This document shows positions 8,485 to 18,120 of a DNA stretch of 38,837 nt, one piece after another; within the stretch, counting starts at the first letter, position 1; each line of letters starts with the position of its first letter. The position numbers and the translations under genes were made by a program. The DNA is from Sphingobacteriales bacterium (lineage in GTDB: Bacteria > Bacteroidota > Bacteroidia > Chitinophagales > Chitinophagaceae): the NCBI GenBank assembly GCA_023251235.1, contig JAHEZE010000022.1, positions 1-38,837 on the forward strand, given 5' to 3'. Under the pieces are notes generated by a model. That model was not told the DNA's origin, did not search any database, and saw nothing but the letters and a program-made list of their open reading frames with translations.

Positions 8485-9568
8485 AGCTAAATGGCAGTTT
8501 TACCACTTTTGCTTTCAGCAGCTTATCTCTTACAGCTATTAAAATTTCTGAATCCAATGCTGAATTTTCTATAGTCACATAGCCCATACCAATTGCTTTC
8601 TGCAATGATGGTGATTGTGTTCCGGAAGTAACATACCCAATTATATTTCCTGAAATATCTTTTATTTCATACCCATGGCGGGAAATTCCCTTGTCAATCA
8701 TTTCAAATCCCACCAGTTTTCTTTTTACCCCTTCTGATTTTTGCTTTTCTAAAATATCTTTTGAAGTAAACTTTTTAGTGAATTTTGTGATCCATCCTAA
8801 TCCCGCCTCCAATGGCGAAGTAGTATCATCAATATCGTTTCCATATAAGCAATATCCCATTTCAAGCCGGAGGGTATCCCTGGCGCCAAGACCAATTGGT
8901 TTTATTCCTTTTTCTTTTCCTGCTTCAAAAATTGCATCCCATATTTTATCGGCAACGCCACCTTTGTTTTCAAAATAAATTTCCACACCTCCTGCCCCGG
9001 TATAGCCCGTTGCGCTTACCAGTACATTATCTACTCCTGCAAATGTTCCTTTTGTAAACGTGTAATATTTAAGATTTAAAATGTCCATTTCAGTTAATGG
9101 CTGTAAAATCTTAGTTGCATTCGGACCTTGTATTGCCAATAAACAGGTCTTATCGGAAATATTATGCATCTCCACAGCTTTTGTAGTATGCTTATTTATC
9201 CAGTCCCAATCCTTTTCAATATTACCGGCATTTACCACCAGCATATAAACTTTATTTTCTTCAATGCAATAAACCAAAAGATCATCTACTATTCCCCCGG
9301 TTTCATTTGTAAAGCAGCTGTATTGAGCTTTGCCATTTGAAAGCTTTGAAGCATCGTTAGTTGTTATCTGCTGAATAAGTTCAAGTGCATTTTCTCCTTT
9401 CAGAATAAATTCGCCCATATGACTTACATCAAATACTCCTGCATTTTTTCTTACTGCCCCGTGTTCATCATTGATACCGGAATAAGAAATGGGCATATTG
9501 TACCCTGCAAATTCAGCCATTTTTGCGCCCAGAGCAATATGTTTATGAGAAAAAGGAGTATTCTTCAT
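8483..9568 (-). CDS. gcvT: Glycine cleavage system T protein (aminomethyltransferase)
   Basis: The 361-residue protein carries GcvT hallmarks: [42 protein letters not shown], the tetrahydrofolate-site region [30 protein letters not shown], and the C-terminal barrel with [12 protein letters not shown]. It transfers the methylene group of the lipoyl-bound glycine intermediate to tetrahydrofolate. I chose ATG 9568 ([10 protein letters not shown]) over the start seven codons upstream because conserved sequence begins there. A TATCTTTG box lies 18 nt upstream. The genes for the H and P proteins are not in this window, which is common in Bacteroidota. Confidence 0.96.
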   Translation of the reverse strand: MKNTPFSHKHIALGAKMAEFAGYNMPISYSGINDEHGAVRKNAGVFDVSHMGEFILKGENALELIQQITTNDASKLSNGKAQYSCFTNETGGIVDDLLVYCIEENKVYMLVVNAGNIEKDWDWINKHTTKAVEMHNISDKTCLLAIQGPNATKILQPLTEMDILNLKYYTFTKGTFAGVDNVLVSATGYTGAGGVEIYFENKGGVADKIWDAIFEAGKEKGIKPIGLGARDTLRLEMGYCLYGNDIDDTTSPLEAGLGWITKFTKKFTSKDILEKQKSEGVKRKLVGFEMIDKGISRHGYEIKDISGNIIGYVTSGTQSPSLQKAIGMGYVTIENSALDSEILIAVRDKLLKAKVVKLPFS

Positions 9569-9586
9569 GATAACTATTGTGGTGGG

Positions 9587-9594
9587 CAAAGATA
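9587..9594 (-). promoter_or_regulatory. TAnnTTTG box for gcvT
   Basis: The minus strand reads TATCTTTG, 18 nt before the gcvT ATG. It lies just past the terminator of the upstream PspC gene, so gcvT looks independently transcribed. Confidence 0.5.
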
Positions 9595-9603
9595 AGATTC
9601 GGC

Positions 9604-9634
9604 AAAATAAAAGAGCTCCATTTTATTGGAGCCC
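9604..9634 (-). terminator. Intrinsic terminator of the PspC gene
   Basis: On the minus strand GGGCTCCA, a 6-nt loop and TGGAGCTC (one G-U pair) are followed by TTTTATTTT. A second GC-rich hairpin, CCCCG/CGGGG at 9641-9655, lies between it and the PspC stop codon at 9677. Confidence 0.7.
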
Positions 9635-9676
9635 TTTGTTCCCCGACAGAGCCGGGGATTCCAACTTCAACCGGGT

Positions 9677-11872
9677 TTAATTAATAAAATCTACCATGGA
9701 AAATATCGGGGAAATGGTTAAACTGCTTTCATTGATATCATTTTTGTTCTTCGGATTGTAGTCGCTCAATTTTTTTTGCAGACTGTCATTATTTTTTTCT
9801 TCTTCAATTCTTTTTAATTCTTCTTTCAGATCTTTTTCACGTTGTTCCCTATCTATTTTTTTATTTTCATCATCATTATATCTGTAATCACCGGTATTTG
9901 ATTTGTTAGTTGAAGCTGGCTTTTGGGGGTTAATAAGGGCCCCATTCTCATTCATTGTATAATCCACATCAGTTTCCCAATCAAAAAAATTATCCCGGTT
10001 CCAGTCATATTCATAATTCCAGCGTTCCCAACTTCTCCTCCTGCTTCCTTCTCTTTGATTATACAACCTGATATTGATTGGGTGATACATTTCTTCCAGC
10101 GTTTTATCAAATCTTATCTTTTTCCCAACCGGCACTTGTATTTCTACCAATATTCTTTGTCCGCGAAATTTACTCTCCTTATCAATTGCCAGCCCGCTGC
10201 CCAGGCTGAGTACAGAATCACTGTAGGAAGAATTAAATCTTATCTTCTTTGCCCTATCTTCTGCATCAATTCTGTCTGACCCGGCACTATACCTCCAAAC
10301 GATAGCATGATAATTTGCATCTTCACTTTTTGTTACTCTAACTTTTACGTTTGCCATTCTTAAGCTATCCCTATCCAGATCAAAGCCACTGCGATCATCT
10401 ACGTCAATCCACCACCAGGTACCACTATAACGGATCTCGGGTTCATTTACTTTTACAATCAATCTTGAATTTAAGGGTTGTGAAATATTAAGTGATTGCT
10501 CTGATCTTTCATAATAACGAATGTCTTTCATAATGCTGGCAACGAGTAAACATACACTCACCCATCCCAAAGTCCAAAGTCCTCCAAAGGTCCATCCCAG
10601 GTAATTCCGTTGAGATTTTATTCTCATAATTCTCCTGATCAACCAGGTAATAAATGCTATTAATGGAATGCCAAGAAAAAATAATAGTGTCCCCCATGTA
10701 AATACATTTTGCCAAAAACCATTTAATACAAAATCTTTTAATGGCCATAAACCAACTCCTCCGAACAATAATGCCAATAACGCAACAAACAATCCAAATG
10801 CAATACTACCTGCAATTAAAAAAAAGAAAGCTTTGAATATTACGCCAAACACATGTCCTATTCCTACACCGGTCCTCTTTGCTGTTTCGCCCACTTCGCC
10901 GGCAAAAGCTTTTCCCCTTGTATTTGAAAACTCTTTTGCTTTAACTGAAATATTTTGGGCAGCTGATTTTACTTCTTCAACAAATTCCTTTGTCCTCTCC
11001 TGTACATTTTGCCGGATAGTATTCACATCTACTTTTTCTCCCCTCATTTCCATTTTCTGATATTCACTTTTCGCTTCGGGTAATACAATCCAGAGAATAA
11101 TATAAGCAAGAACAAATGTGCCGGATAAAGAACCAAAGACTATGTTAGGGAAAATTTCTCCTCTATGAAAAAGAGGCCAGCTAAATACATTCATTAAAAT
11201 ATTTAAAAGGATAGGAGCCACAAAAATTAACCTTATCACCCAGGTCTCTTTATTGAAATATGCTGCAATACCACTGCTCACACCACCAATAACTCTATCC
11301 TCGGGGTTGCGGTATAATCTTTTTCCGGAATAACCTTCAAGATCTTTTGCAGGTAAAATAATCCATAATAATATGTAGAATAAAATGCCTAACCCAAATC
11401 CACCAAAGGTTATAATTGCGAATAACAGTCTGACAATAGCAGGATCAACATTCAGTTTATTTGAAATACCGGAACAAACACCGCCCAGTATTTTGTCTGA
11501 TGAATCTCTATAAAGATGGCTTCGGGTTTTCTTGGTCTCAGTATATGTATAAGAAGAAGCGGAAGTAGCACCCTGTTGAGATGATGAAGCTGAAGTTGAT
11601 TCAATAGTTTCCTCGTCAAAATCTTCAGGACGTCCCATTGAATTAATTATTTCATCTACATCCGTATCTGTAATTGCTTCTGCACCCTTACGAACTTTTT
11701 CACTCATCAATTCAGCAATACGGCTTTCTATGTCGTTAATTATTTCATCACGACCTTCTTCTTTGGCAAAAAACCTGCGAAGGCTCTCAATATATGCCTG
11801 CAATTTTTCGTAAGCAGCATCTTCAATCGGGATTACCCTACCACTTAAGTTTATGTTAATGATCTTTTTCAT
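9677..11872 (-). CDS. PspC-domain membrane protein (two PspC domains)
   Basis: The 731-residue protein has a soluble N-terminal helical region (about 1-90) typical of Bacteroidota PspC proteins. Two PspC domains follow: about 118-176 (KILGGVCSGISNKLNVDP) and about 185-267 (RVIGGVSSGIAAYFN), each ending in a hydrophobic helix with LLWIILP or ILWIVLP. Further transmembrane helices lie at roughly 340-455. A beta-rich domain follows, then an E/K-rich coiled-coil tail. PspC proteins act in envelope-stress sensing in other phyla; this role is inferred. The PadR gene ends 49 nt upstream on the same strand, so the two form an operon whose regulator probably controls this protein. A terminator follows. 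Confidence 0.88.
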   Translation of the reverse strand: MKKIININLSGRVIPIEDAAYEKLQAYIESLRRFFAKEEGRDEIINDIESRIAELMSEKVRKGAEAITDTDVDEIINSMGRPEDFDEETIESTSASSSQQGATSASSYTYTETKKTRSHLYRDSSDKILGGVCSGISNKLNVDPAIVRLLFAIITFGGFGLGILFYILLWIILPAKDLEGYSGKRLYRNPEDRVIGGVSSGIAAYFNKETWVIRLIFVAPILLNILMNVFSWPLFHRGEIFPNIVFGSLSGTFVLAYIILWIVLPEAKSEYQKMEMRGEKVDVNTIRQNVQERTKEFVEEVKSAAQNISVKAKEFSNTRGKAFAGEVGETAKRTGVGIGHVFGVIFKAFFFLIAGSIAFGLFVALLALLFGGVGLWPLKDFVLNGFWQNVFTWGTLLFFLGIPLIAFITWLIRRIMRIKSQRNYLGWTFGGLWTLGWVSVCLLVASIMKDIRYYERSEQSLNISQPLNSRLIVKVNEPEIRYSGTWWWIDVDDRSGFDLDRDSLRMANVKVRVTKSEDANYHAIVWRYSAGSDRIDAEDRAKKIRFNSSYSDSVLSLGSGLAIDKESKFRGQRILVEIQVPVGKKIRFDKTLEEMYHPINIRLYNQREGSRRRSWERWNYEYDWNRDNFFDWETDVDYTMNENGALINPQKPASTNKSNTGDYRYNDDENKKIDREQREKDLKEELKRIEEEKNNDSLQKKLSDYNPKNKNDINESSLTISPIFSMVDFIN

Positions 11873-11921
11873 ATAAAATTTTTTTGGTTGAAGTCCGCCT
11901 TTGTTTTTAGCGGGAAAATTT

Positions 11922-12272
11922 TTATTGGTTGATCGGTTGATGATCTTTTCTTTGCGTCAGAGCATTTACTCCGTTTGATAATTCTTGCCAGGTTTGCTCC
12001 AGTTCTTTATAAAAAGCTCCGCCCTTTTCAGTCAAAGAAAAATATTTCCTGGGGGGGCCGGAATTACTTTCTACCCAACGGTAAGTAAGCATATCTGCAT
12101 TTTTTAACCGCGTAAGAAGCGGATACAAAGTTCCTTCCAGAATTTGTAAACTGGCGGCTCTCATTTCTTCTACTATATCACTAGGATATGCTTCTCCCCT
12201 CCGTATAATGGAAAGAATACAAAATTCCAGTATCCCTTTTCGCATCTGACTTTGTGTGTTTTCAATATTCAT
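11922..12272 (-). CDS. PadR-family transcriptional regulator
   Basis: The 116-residue protein has the PadR winged helix: GILEFCILSIIRRGEAYPSDIVEEM, then GTLYPLLTRLKNADMLTYRW and GPPRKYFSLTEKG. It begins at ATG 12272. This is the short class with a single C-terminal dimerisation helix. PadR proteins usually repress a neighbouring membrane-protein gene and themselves, and the PspC gene lies directly downstream. A perfect 7-bp inverted repeat overlaps the predicted promoter (12393-12413), which supports autorepression. Confidence 0.93.
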   Translation of the reverse strand: MNIENTQSQMRKGILEFCILSIIRRGEAYPSDIVEEMRAASLQILEGTLYPLLTRLKNADMLTYRWVESNSGPPRKYFSLTEKGGAFYKELEQTWQELSNGVNALTQRKDHQPINQ

Positions 12273-12372
12273 AACTATCTTCTTTAATTTTTAGAGAAAA
12301 TGAAAAGCGAATGGATAAGGTTAAATTGATACTATTTCAATTTCTCACTTAGTCATTTTCATAATTTCATAT

Positions 12373-12403
12373 CAAAGATAAGGTGATATTTGGTACTATA
12401 CAA
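12373..12403 (-). promoter_or_regulatory. Promoter of the PadR-PspC operon
   Basis: On the minus strand TTG (12403-12401) is followed by 20 nt and TATCTTTG (12380-12373), a full match to the Bacteroidota -33/-7 arrangement. This predicts a leader of roughly 95 nt before the PadR ATG at 12272. Confidence 0.6.
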
Positions 12404-12413
12404 CACATAGTAC
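12393..12413. promoter_or_regulatory. Candidate PadR operator
   Basis: GTACTAT (12393-12399), a 7-nt spacer and ATAGTAC (12407-12413) form a perfect inverted repeat. It covers the -33 element of the predicted promoter. Position and symmetry fit a dimeric winged-helix repressor blocking its own promoter. The assignment to PadR is inference from adjacency. Confidence 0.5.
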
Positions 12414-12553
12414 TCGTTTTTTTACAGTTGCTGGCAGTAAAGGATATTGCTTTTGATCATAATATACTTATTTTCAATTGTTTAACATAAAGAATAATAA
12501 AGAAAAATATTTTTTTTACTTCTTTATAAATGGGAAAATAGTTTGATGAACAA

Positions 12554-12561
12554 TAAATTTG
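12554..12561 (+). promoter_or_regulatory. TAnnTTTG box for the DUF3089 lipoprotein gene
   Basis: TAAATTTG matches the consensus and lies 31 nt before ATG 12593. I find no good -33 element at the standard spacing. Confidence 0.4.
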
Positions 12562-12592
12562 AGCACTTATAAAAAATCAATACCTGCGGTTA

Positions 12593-13633
12593 ATGAAAAG
12601 ATCAAAAACAATTTTCATATTTAGTCTGGCTCTCCTTTTATTGTTAATTAGTGCATGTTCTGATAAATATCTTGCCTTTAAGGAAAGATATCAATTTAGA
12701 AGTAAAGATGGGGCTCCTGATTATTCCGATCTTAATTATTGGGCAGCTCATCCATTGAAATGGGACCCTTCTGATAGTATACCTGCCCCACTTAGAAATG
12801 AAAAAAGAGATACATCGGTAGATGTTTTCTTTTTGCATCCTACAATGTATACTATGAAAATGAAATTGAAAAAAATGAATGCGGATATTGATGATGATTA
12901 CATAAATGCAAAAACAGATTATTCTACTATTCTTTACCAGGCCAGCGTTTTTAATCAGCATGCAAGAGTTTTTGCTCCCCGATATCGTGAAGCTCATATT
13001 AGCGCCTACATTATTAAAGACACGAACAAAGCAAAAAAAGCATTTGTACTGGCTTATGAAGATGTAAGAGCTGCTTTTATATACTATTTAAAAAACTATA
13101 ATAATGGCCGGCCTATTATCATTGCTTCACATAGTCAGGGAACTACACATGCTTTACGCCTGTTAAAAGAATTTTTTGAAAATACTCCTTTGCAAAAACA
13201 ATTAGTTGCGGCATATATTGTAGGTATGGGAATCCCGAAAGAATACTTTATTAATCTTAAACCATGTGAAGATTCTTTACAAACGGGTTGTTACTGCGGA
13301 TGGCGAACATTAAAAAGAGGACATTTGCCCGCCTATATAAAAAAAGAAAATGGAAATTCGTTTGTTACCAACCCACTTTCCTGGACAACCAGCAATTCAA
13401 ATTCACAACAAAAATATAATATGGGAAGTGTATTATATAATTTCAATAAGATTATTAAAAATACAACTGAGGCACTAATAAGTAATGGTGCATTATGGAT
13501 AAAGAAACCAAAATTCCCATTAAGCTTTTTATATTTTTCTAAAAATTATCATTCCGGTGATATTAATCTCTTTTATATTAATCTAAGGGAGAACATCGAA
13601 TCAAGAATTGATGCGTATTTTTTAAAACAATAA
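12593..13633 (+). CDS. DUF3089 family lipoprotein (alpha/beta-hydrolase-like)
   Basis: The 346-residue protein begins with a lipoprotein signal peptide (SLALLLLLISAC, Cys22 as acylation site), so it is membrane-anchored. The body matches DUF3089: DVFFLHPTMYT, NQHARVFAPRYREAHISAY, AYEDVRAAFIYYL, and the nucleophile-elbow-like SHSQG at 179-183 (Ser181). Next come TTHALRLLKEFF and CYCGWRTLKRGH. The fold is alpha/beta-hydrolase-like, so an esterase or lipase activity is plausible but no substrate is known. It is transcribed away from the PadR operon. The next gene starts 67 nt downstream on the same strand. Confidence 0.88.
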   Translation: MKRSKTIFIFSLALLLLLISACSDKYLAFKERYQFRSKDGAPDYSDLNYWAAHPLKWDPSDSIPAPLRNEKRDTSVDVFFLHPTMYTMKMKLKKMNADIDDDYINAKTDYSTILYQASVFNQHARVFAPRYREAHISAYIIKDTNKAKKAFVLAYEDVRAAFIYYLKNYNNGRPIIIASHSQGTTHALRLLKEFFENTPLQKQLVAAYIVGMGIPKEYFINLKPCEDSLQTGCYCGWRTLKRGHLPAYIKKENGNSFVTNPLSWTTSNSNSQQKYNMGSVLYNFNKIIKNTTEALISNGALWIKKPKFPLSFLYFSKNYHSGDINLFYINLRENIESRIDAYFLKQ

Positions 13634-13700
13634 TTTGCCCAACAGTATTCTGGAAAGGCAACCCTGAATAAAATGTAATTTTCACGACGAAACCATTTAT

Positions 13701-15326
13701 GTGAACAGAGCTTTTGCATTTATAAACTCAAAAACCGCTACCATCCTTTGTCTGGCTATTGCAATTACGTCAAGAGTGATAAACGTTTTCTTTGTTTCTT
13801 ATGCCGGAAAGGATAAAATGGCGCTTGTATTGCAAAGTAAAAACTTTCTCCGGGGCAATGGTTTAAGCATTCCGCAATACTTTACAGATAATGTTGATAA
13901 ATTAGTATTGAATAATACACCCATGTGGCCTCCGGGTTATCCTATTTTTCTATCGCCATTTCTTTTACTCTTTAATTATAATGTTTATTGGGCAACTTCC
14001 TGCTTTGATATTGTTGTTTCCGTTTCTCTAATTTACCTGCTACGCAAAATATCCCTGCAAATCGGATTTCCGAATGCCGCCGCTAATCTTGTTACATTGA
14101 TTGCCGGCTGCTTTGAATATTCTTTTATTAATGAATCGCTCCCTACAGATACTATTGCGCTTGATATCCTTTTATTAGGAATATTAATTGTTTTAAAAAA
14201 TATAGACTCGCCTAAATTGTCCTTCACAAAAAGTTTGTTGACTGGTTTTCTTTTGTTCCTCCCTTGTCTTTTCAGATATGCTTATCCCCCCGTTGCGATA
14301 ACAATACCTGTTATTATTATTATGACAGGATGGTTGCAAAAAAATAAACTCCTTATAAAAAGAGGGGGGCTGATATTGACAATAACTATATTGTTGATTG
14401 CCGCTTTTTTTATTTCTCTTCATAATATTACAGGCTCCTCCGGTTATATCCCACAAACTGATCGTGGTTACTTTATTGAAAATATTAAACATTGGTATCC
14501 GGTTATACCTTTTTCTTTTATCAGTCTTCCTTTTTTTACAAGTCAGATAATAAAAATAACCGGCATAAAACTTCAAACCCTGATGCTTATACTTGAATGG
14601 ATAAATGTTATTTTAGCAATTGGTTTTTCTGTCTATTTTATTTGGGCGTTATTTATTAAGCGGCTATTTTTAGAAGTTTTCTCTTTTAAAAGATTCCTTC
14701 TTATAGGATCAATCATTTCTATAATAATCTGCCTTACCCTTGGATATTTATCTTTTACTTACCAGATACAAAAAGGATATCCCAACAACTGGAATTATAT
14801 TTATGAAGCACGGTATTTTGCTTTTGTTTTTGTTTTTCTTCAATTAGTTTTTATCGGCTGGGGATTCCTTTTTTCCTTCTGGAAAAAAAACTTCTTTCTA
14901 AGATTAATTGTTGGGCTCGGCTTTTTTTCCTTATCCGTTGAAGTGGTTCATAATTTATATTTCAATACAAAAGTTGCTCTGAATTTTAAAGAATACAAGG
15001 CAAAAGTGTTCCGGGAGCAGGACTATAATTATTTTAACTCCCTTATACCACTTCTCGAAAAAGAATACGCCGGCTTTGATTTACTGGTAGCATCACGGAT
15101 AGATAGCTATTATCCTTATACGGCAGCCTACATGAATAAGAAAGGAATATTTGATTGCGAAAACCTAAACATTGCTTTACCCAGGGTAAAAAGAAAATCT
15201 CTTCTACTTGTAATCCTATATGATAATGAGTTGACTGATTTTAGCCGGTTTCTTTCTAATAAAAATGTGAAATTGCTGAATCGTGTATTATTTTCTAATT
15301 TTTATTCCCTTGAGCTTTATCCATGA
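13701..15326 (+). CDS. Polytopic membrane protein, GT-C glycosyltransferase-like
   Basis: The 541-residue protein is very hydrophobic, with about ten or more predicted membrane helices and a short soluble C-terminus. The first large loop contains a dense motif (NNTPMWPPGYPIFLSPFLLL), which resembles the PPGYP region of ArnT/PMT-type GT-C glycosyltransferases that use lipid-linked sugars. Later loops include YIPQTDRGYFIENIKHWYP and NWNYIYEARYFAF. No exact family can be named. The start is GTG 13701; no ATG is available upstream in frame. No other glycan genes are nearby. Confidence is high that this is a membrane protein and moderate for the enzyme class. Confidence 0.75.
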   Translation: MNRAFAFINSKTATILCLAIAITSRVINVFFVSYAGKDKMALVLQSKNFLRGNGLSIPQYFTDNVDKLVLNNTPMWPPGYPIFLSPFLLLFNYNVYWATSCFDIVVSVSLIYLLRKISLQIGFPNAAANLVTLIAGCFEYSFINESLPTDTIALDILLLGILIVLKNIDSPKLSFTKSLLTGFLLFLPCLFRYAYPPVAITIPVIIIMTGWLQKNKLLIKRGGLILTITILLIAAFFISLHNITGSSGYIPQTDRGYFIENIKHWYPVIPFSFISLPFFTSQIIKITGIKLQTLMLILEWINVILAIGFSVYFIWALFIKRLFLEVFSFKRFLLIGSIISIIICLTLGYLSFTYQIQKGYPNNWNYIYEARYFAFVFVFLQLVFIGWGFLFSFWKKNFFLRLIVGLGFFSLSVEVVHNLYFNTKVALNFKEYKAKVFREQDYNYFNSLIPLLEKEYAGFDLLVASRIDSYYPYTAAYMNKKGIFDCENLNIALPRVKRKSLLLVILYDNELTDFSRFLSNKNVKLLNRVLFSNFYSLELYP

Positions 15327-15540
15327 TCAGTTCGGCCTTTTTTAATGTAATCAATCTCCTGCCTGCCGGGCTCAACTATCGCATACTTTTTCACATCATT
15401 TATCAGAACTTCATCCAATGCGTCTTTCACATTCCTGTATGCTGATCCGGAAGTGGATCATATAGGCAGCAACAAATCGTTTCAATTTTCCGGAAATTCT
15501 TCCACACAATAATCATAGTAATTTCTGATGCAGGTCATGG
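15317..15540 (-). pseudogene. Possible decayed gene, coding-like fragments in different minus-strand frames
   Basis: Read on the minus strand, this 259-bp gap gives coding-like pieces in shifted frames. One starts near 15539 (MTCIRNYYDYCVEEFPEN, then stop). A second reads KRFVAAYMIHFRISIQECERRIG before a stop. The third runs from 15430 to the TAA at 15317 as VKDALDEVLINDVKKYAIVE and further to RTDHG. The composition looks protein-like, but the frame breaks and stops prevent one product. The end overlaps the preceding gene by about 10 bp. I cannot name the ancestor, and a chance resemblance is possible. Confidence 0.3.
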
Positions 15541-15585
15541 TTTAGGGGTTATTATCATTCTAATTTTATTTTACAAATAATTATC

Positions 15586-16413
15586 ATGAAAACGATAATA
15601 GTTCCAACCGATTTTTCGCCAGTGGCTAACAATGCAATGAATTTTGCTGTGGATATGGCGCTGAATATCAATGCCAGTATTTTACTACTGCATGTTTACC
15701 AGATTCCGGTATCAATGACGGATGTACCTGTCGTACTGATTTCTGCCGATGAATTGAAAAAAAGCAGCGAAGAAAAACTGGAAAGTATGAAACAATCTAT
15801 TGACCATATAACTTCCGGTAAGCTAAAAATTTATACCGAAGCAAAAATTGGCGATGTGGTAGATGAGCTGGAGGATCTTTGCAAACACATACAGCCATTT
15901 GCCGTAGTAATGGGAACAAAAGGAGCCAGTGGTATTGAAAGGATGCTGTTTGGCAGCACCACACTGACTACTATTCGTCATTTAACCTGGCCGGTAATTG
16001 TAGTACCTCCGGGAAAAGAATATGGAAAAGGAATAAAAAAAATCGGGTTTGCCTGTGATTTTAAACAAGTGGTTGAAACAACACCGATACAATTTATTAA
16101 AAAAATGGTAAAAGAGTTCAATGCAGAATTACATGTAATGAATGTGGATTATGAAAACAAACAATTCAAACCTGAAACGCCTGAGCAATCTGTATTGCTT
16201 CATACATTGCTGGAAGAAGTAAACCCAAATTATCATTTCATAAATAATATAGACATTGAAGACGGGATCAATGACTTTGCCGAAAATAATAACCTTGATC
16301 TTTTGATAACCATTCCGAAAAAGCATAAATTATTGGAGGGCTTATTCAGGCCCAGTAGTACCAAACAACTGATCACACAGTCTCATGTTCCTGTTATGTG
16401 TGTACATGAATAA
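15586..16413 (+). CDS. Universal stress protein, tandem UspA domains
   Basis: The 275-residue protein has two UspA folds. The first (about 1-142) starts MKTIIVPTDFSPVANNAMNFA and contains a full ATP-binding signature G110-x2-G113-x9-G123-S124. The second (about 150-275) begins KKIGFACDFK and lacks that motif, so it is probably structural. Tandem UspA proteins bind ATP and act in stress adaptation; the exact role here is unknown. The start is ATG 15586. A strong terminator 25 nt after the stop ends the transcript. Confidence 0.93.
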   Translation: MKTIIVPTDFSPVANNAMNFAVDMALNINASILLLHVYQIPVSMTDVPVVLISADELKKSSEEKLESMKQSIDHITSGKLKIYTEAKIGDVVDELEDLCKHIQPFAVVMGTKGASGIERMLFGSTTLTTIRHLTWPVIVVPPGKEYGKGIKKIGFACDFKQVVETTPIQFIKKMVKEFNAELHVMNVDYENKQFKPETPEQSVLLHTLLEEVNPNYHFINNIDIEDGINDFAENNNLDLLITIPKKHKLLEGLFRPSSTKQLITQSHVPVMCVHE

Positions 16414-16438
16414 ATGAAGTGATCATTAAAAAAGAAAG

Positions 16439-16466
16439 CCACCCAAAGCAGTTGGGTGGTTTTTTC
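16439..16466. terminator. Strong bidirectional terminator between the Usp gene and asnS
   Basis: CCACCCAA (16439-16446), loop AGCAG and TTGGGTGG (16452-16459) form a perfect 8-bp stem followed by TTTTTT. An A-rich tract precedes the stem, so it can also end asnS transcription from the other side. Confidence 0.85.
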
Positions 16467-16509
16467 TTTTGAGATGCTAAATCAAAAAACTAAAAAAAAT
16501 AACGTCTGC

Positions 16510-17958
16510 TTAAAACTCGGCGCTACCAGGAGTTCTTGGAAATGAAATTACATCGCGGATATTACTCATGCCGGTTACAAATTGCACCATACGTTCAAAG
16601 CCTAACCCAAATCCTGCATGTGGAATTGTTCCAAATCTTCTTGTATCGAGATACCACCATAATTCCTCAGCAGGGACATTCATTTCTTTCATTCTCCTTA
16701 CAAGATTCTCTAATCGTTCCTCCCTTTGTGAACCACCAACTATTTCTCCAATACCCGGTGCCAATATGTCCATGGCAGCTACTGTTTTTCCATCTTCATT
16801 CTGCCGCATATAAAATGCTTTTATTTCTTTGGGATAATCAGAAAGAATTACCGGCTTTTTAAAATGCTTTTCAACTAAGTATCTTTCGTGTTCACTTTGC
16901 AGATCCATGCCCCAACCTGTAATTGGAAATTGAAACTTCTTTTTCTTATTATGATTGCTTTCTTTTAATATATCAATCGCTTCTGTATAAGTAATACGTT
17001 CAAAATTATTGTTGCATACGAATTCCAGTTTTTCTATCAGCCCCATCTCACTCCGCTTATCCTGTGGTAGAGATTTTTCTTCATCGGCTAATCTTTGTTT
17101 CAGGAATTCCAGATCTTCTCCAGCGTTGTCCATCGCATATTTAATAATATACTTGATAAATTCTTCAGCCAGATTCATATTATCTTCGAGATCATAAAAC
17201 GCCATTTCGGGCTCAATCATCCAAAACTCGGCCAAATGCCTTGCCGTGTTACTGTTCTCTGCACGGAAAGTTGGGCCAAAAGTATAAATGTCACCAAGAG
17301 CTGTGGCGCCTAATTCTCCTTCTAGTTGTCCACTCACCGTTAAGTTAGTCGCTCTTCCAAAAAAATCTTCTTTAAAATTTATTGTGCCATCACTATTTTT
17401 CGGCGCTGTTCCATCCAGAGGCAACGTTGTTACTTTAAACATTTCTCCTGCCCCTTCCGCATCACTGGCGGTAATGATGGGAGTGTGCATGTATACAAAT
17501 CCTTTATCATTAAAAAATTTATGAACTGCAAATGCCAGTGAATGACGAACACGAAAAACAGAACCAAATGTATTGGTGCGAAAACGTAAATGGGCAATCT
17601 CTCTTAAAAATTCAAGTGAGTGTTTTTTGGGCTGAAGTGGATATTTTTCTCCATCACTATCGCCCAATATTTCAATGACGGCTGCTTTTAAATCTATTTT
17701 TTGCCCTTTACCTAATGAAGGAACAACAGTACCTGTAATTTTTAAAGAAGCAGAAGTGGTTATCCTTTTCAGAAGATTGTCATTAAATTTTCCCAATTCC
17801 AGCACTACTTGCAGGTTGGTATTGGTTGAGCCATCATTGAGTGCAACGAACTGGTTATTGCGAAAGGTCCGCACCCATCCCATAACCGTTACCAGTTGGT
17901 TCTTCGGTTCCTGCGACAGTAACTCTTTTATCTTGGTTCGTTTGTTGAACATAGCCAT
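16510..17958 (-). CDS. asnS: Asparaginyl-tRNA synthetase
   Basis: The N-terminal OB-fold anticodon-binding domain ([21 protein letters not shown]) is followed by a class II catalytic core. This has motif 2 ([21 protein letters not shown]), GGSQREERL and motif 3 ([21 protein letters not shown]). With the chosen ATG 17958 it is 482 residues, slightly longer than the E. coli enzyme. The frame stays open upstream to about 18081, but that extension has no conserved sequence and spans the TACCTTTG promoter box, so it is not used. The second ATG, two codons later, is an alternative. It charges tRNA-Asn with asparagine in the cytosol. Confidence 0.96.
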   Translation of the reverse strand: MAMFNKRTKIKELLSQEPKNQLVTVMGWVRTFRNNQFVALNDGSTNTNLQVVLELGKFNDNLLKRITTSASLKITGTVVPSLGKGQKIDLKAAVIEILGDSDGEKYPLQPKKHSLEFLREIAHLRFRTNTFGSVFRVRHSLAFAVHKFFNDKGFVYMHTPIITASDAEGAGEMFKVTTLPLDGTAPKNSDGTINFKEDFFGRATNLTVSGQLEGELGATALGDIYTFGPTFRAENSNTARHLAEFWMIEPEMAFYDLEDNMNLAEEFIKYIIKYAMDNAGEDLEFLKQRLADEEKSLPQDKRSEMGLIEKLEFVCNNNFERITYTEAIDILKESNHNKKKKFQFPITGWGMDLQSEHERYLVEKHFKKPVILSDYPKEIKAFYMRQNEDGKTVAAMDILAPGIGEIVGGSQREERLENLVRRMKEMNVPAEELWWYLDTRRFGTIPHAGFGLGFERMVQFVTGMSNIRDVISFPRTPGSAEF

Positions 17959-17984
17959 ATTTATTTCTGATAAACAGTGAGGGG

Positions 17985-17992
17985 CAAAGGTA
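17985..17992 (-). promoter_or_regulatory. TAnnTTTG box for asnS
   Basis: The minus strand reads TACCTTTG, a full consensus match, 26 nt before ATG 17958. It supports that start over the longer open frame. Confidence 0.55.
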
Positions 17993-18088
17993 AGATTCAT
18001 GAGGGAACTAGCTACTGGACTGAGCACCACAATTCTGTTAGCTATCGGGACCAGATAAAAGCTCACAAGCTGGACTGACAAATAAAAA

Positions 18089-18120
18089 TTTGCATTTTCA
18101 GCATTTTGACACTAATATTG
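18089..18120 (+). promoter_or_regulatory. Candidate rho promoter
   Basis: TTTG (18089-18092), a 20-nt spacer and TAATATTG (18113-18120) give a perfect -33 box and a -7 box with one mismatch. It predicts a leader of about 150 nt, which would suit leader-based autoregulation of rho as known in other bacteria (inference). Confidence 0.45.

Larger units (their letters stand above)
12273..12592. other. Divergent intergenic region between the PadR gene and the DUF3089 lipoprotein gene
   Basis: These 320 bp are strongly AT-rich. They contain the PadR promoter and dyad on the left and a TAAATTTG box for the lipoprotein gene on the right. The stretch 12420-12540 shows no gene or clear repeat. Confidence 0.6.

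Noticed and set aside
17959-18081. 41-residue N-terminal extension of asnS
   Set aside because: Not conserved-looking, and contains the TACCTTTG promoter box; conserved sequence begins after ATG 17958.
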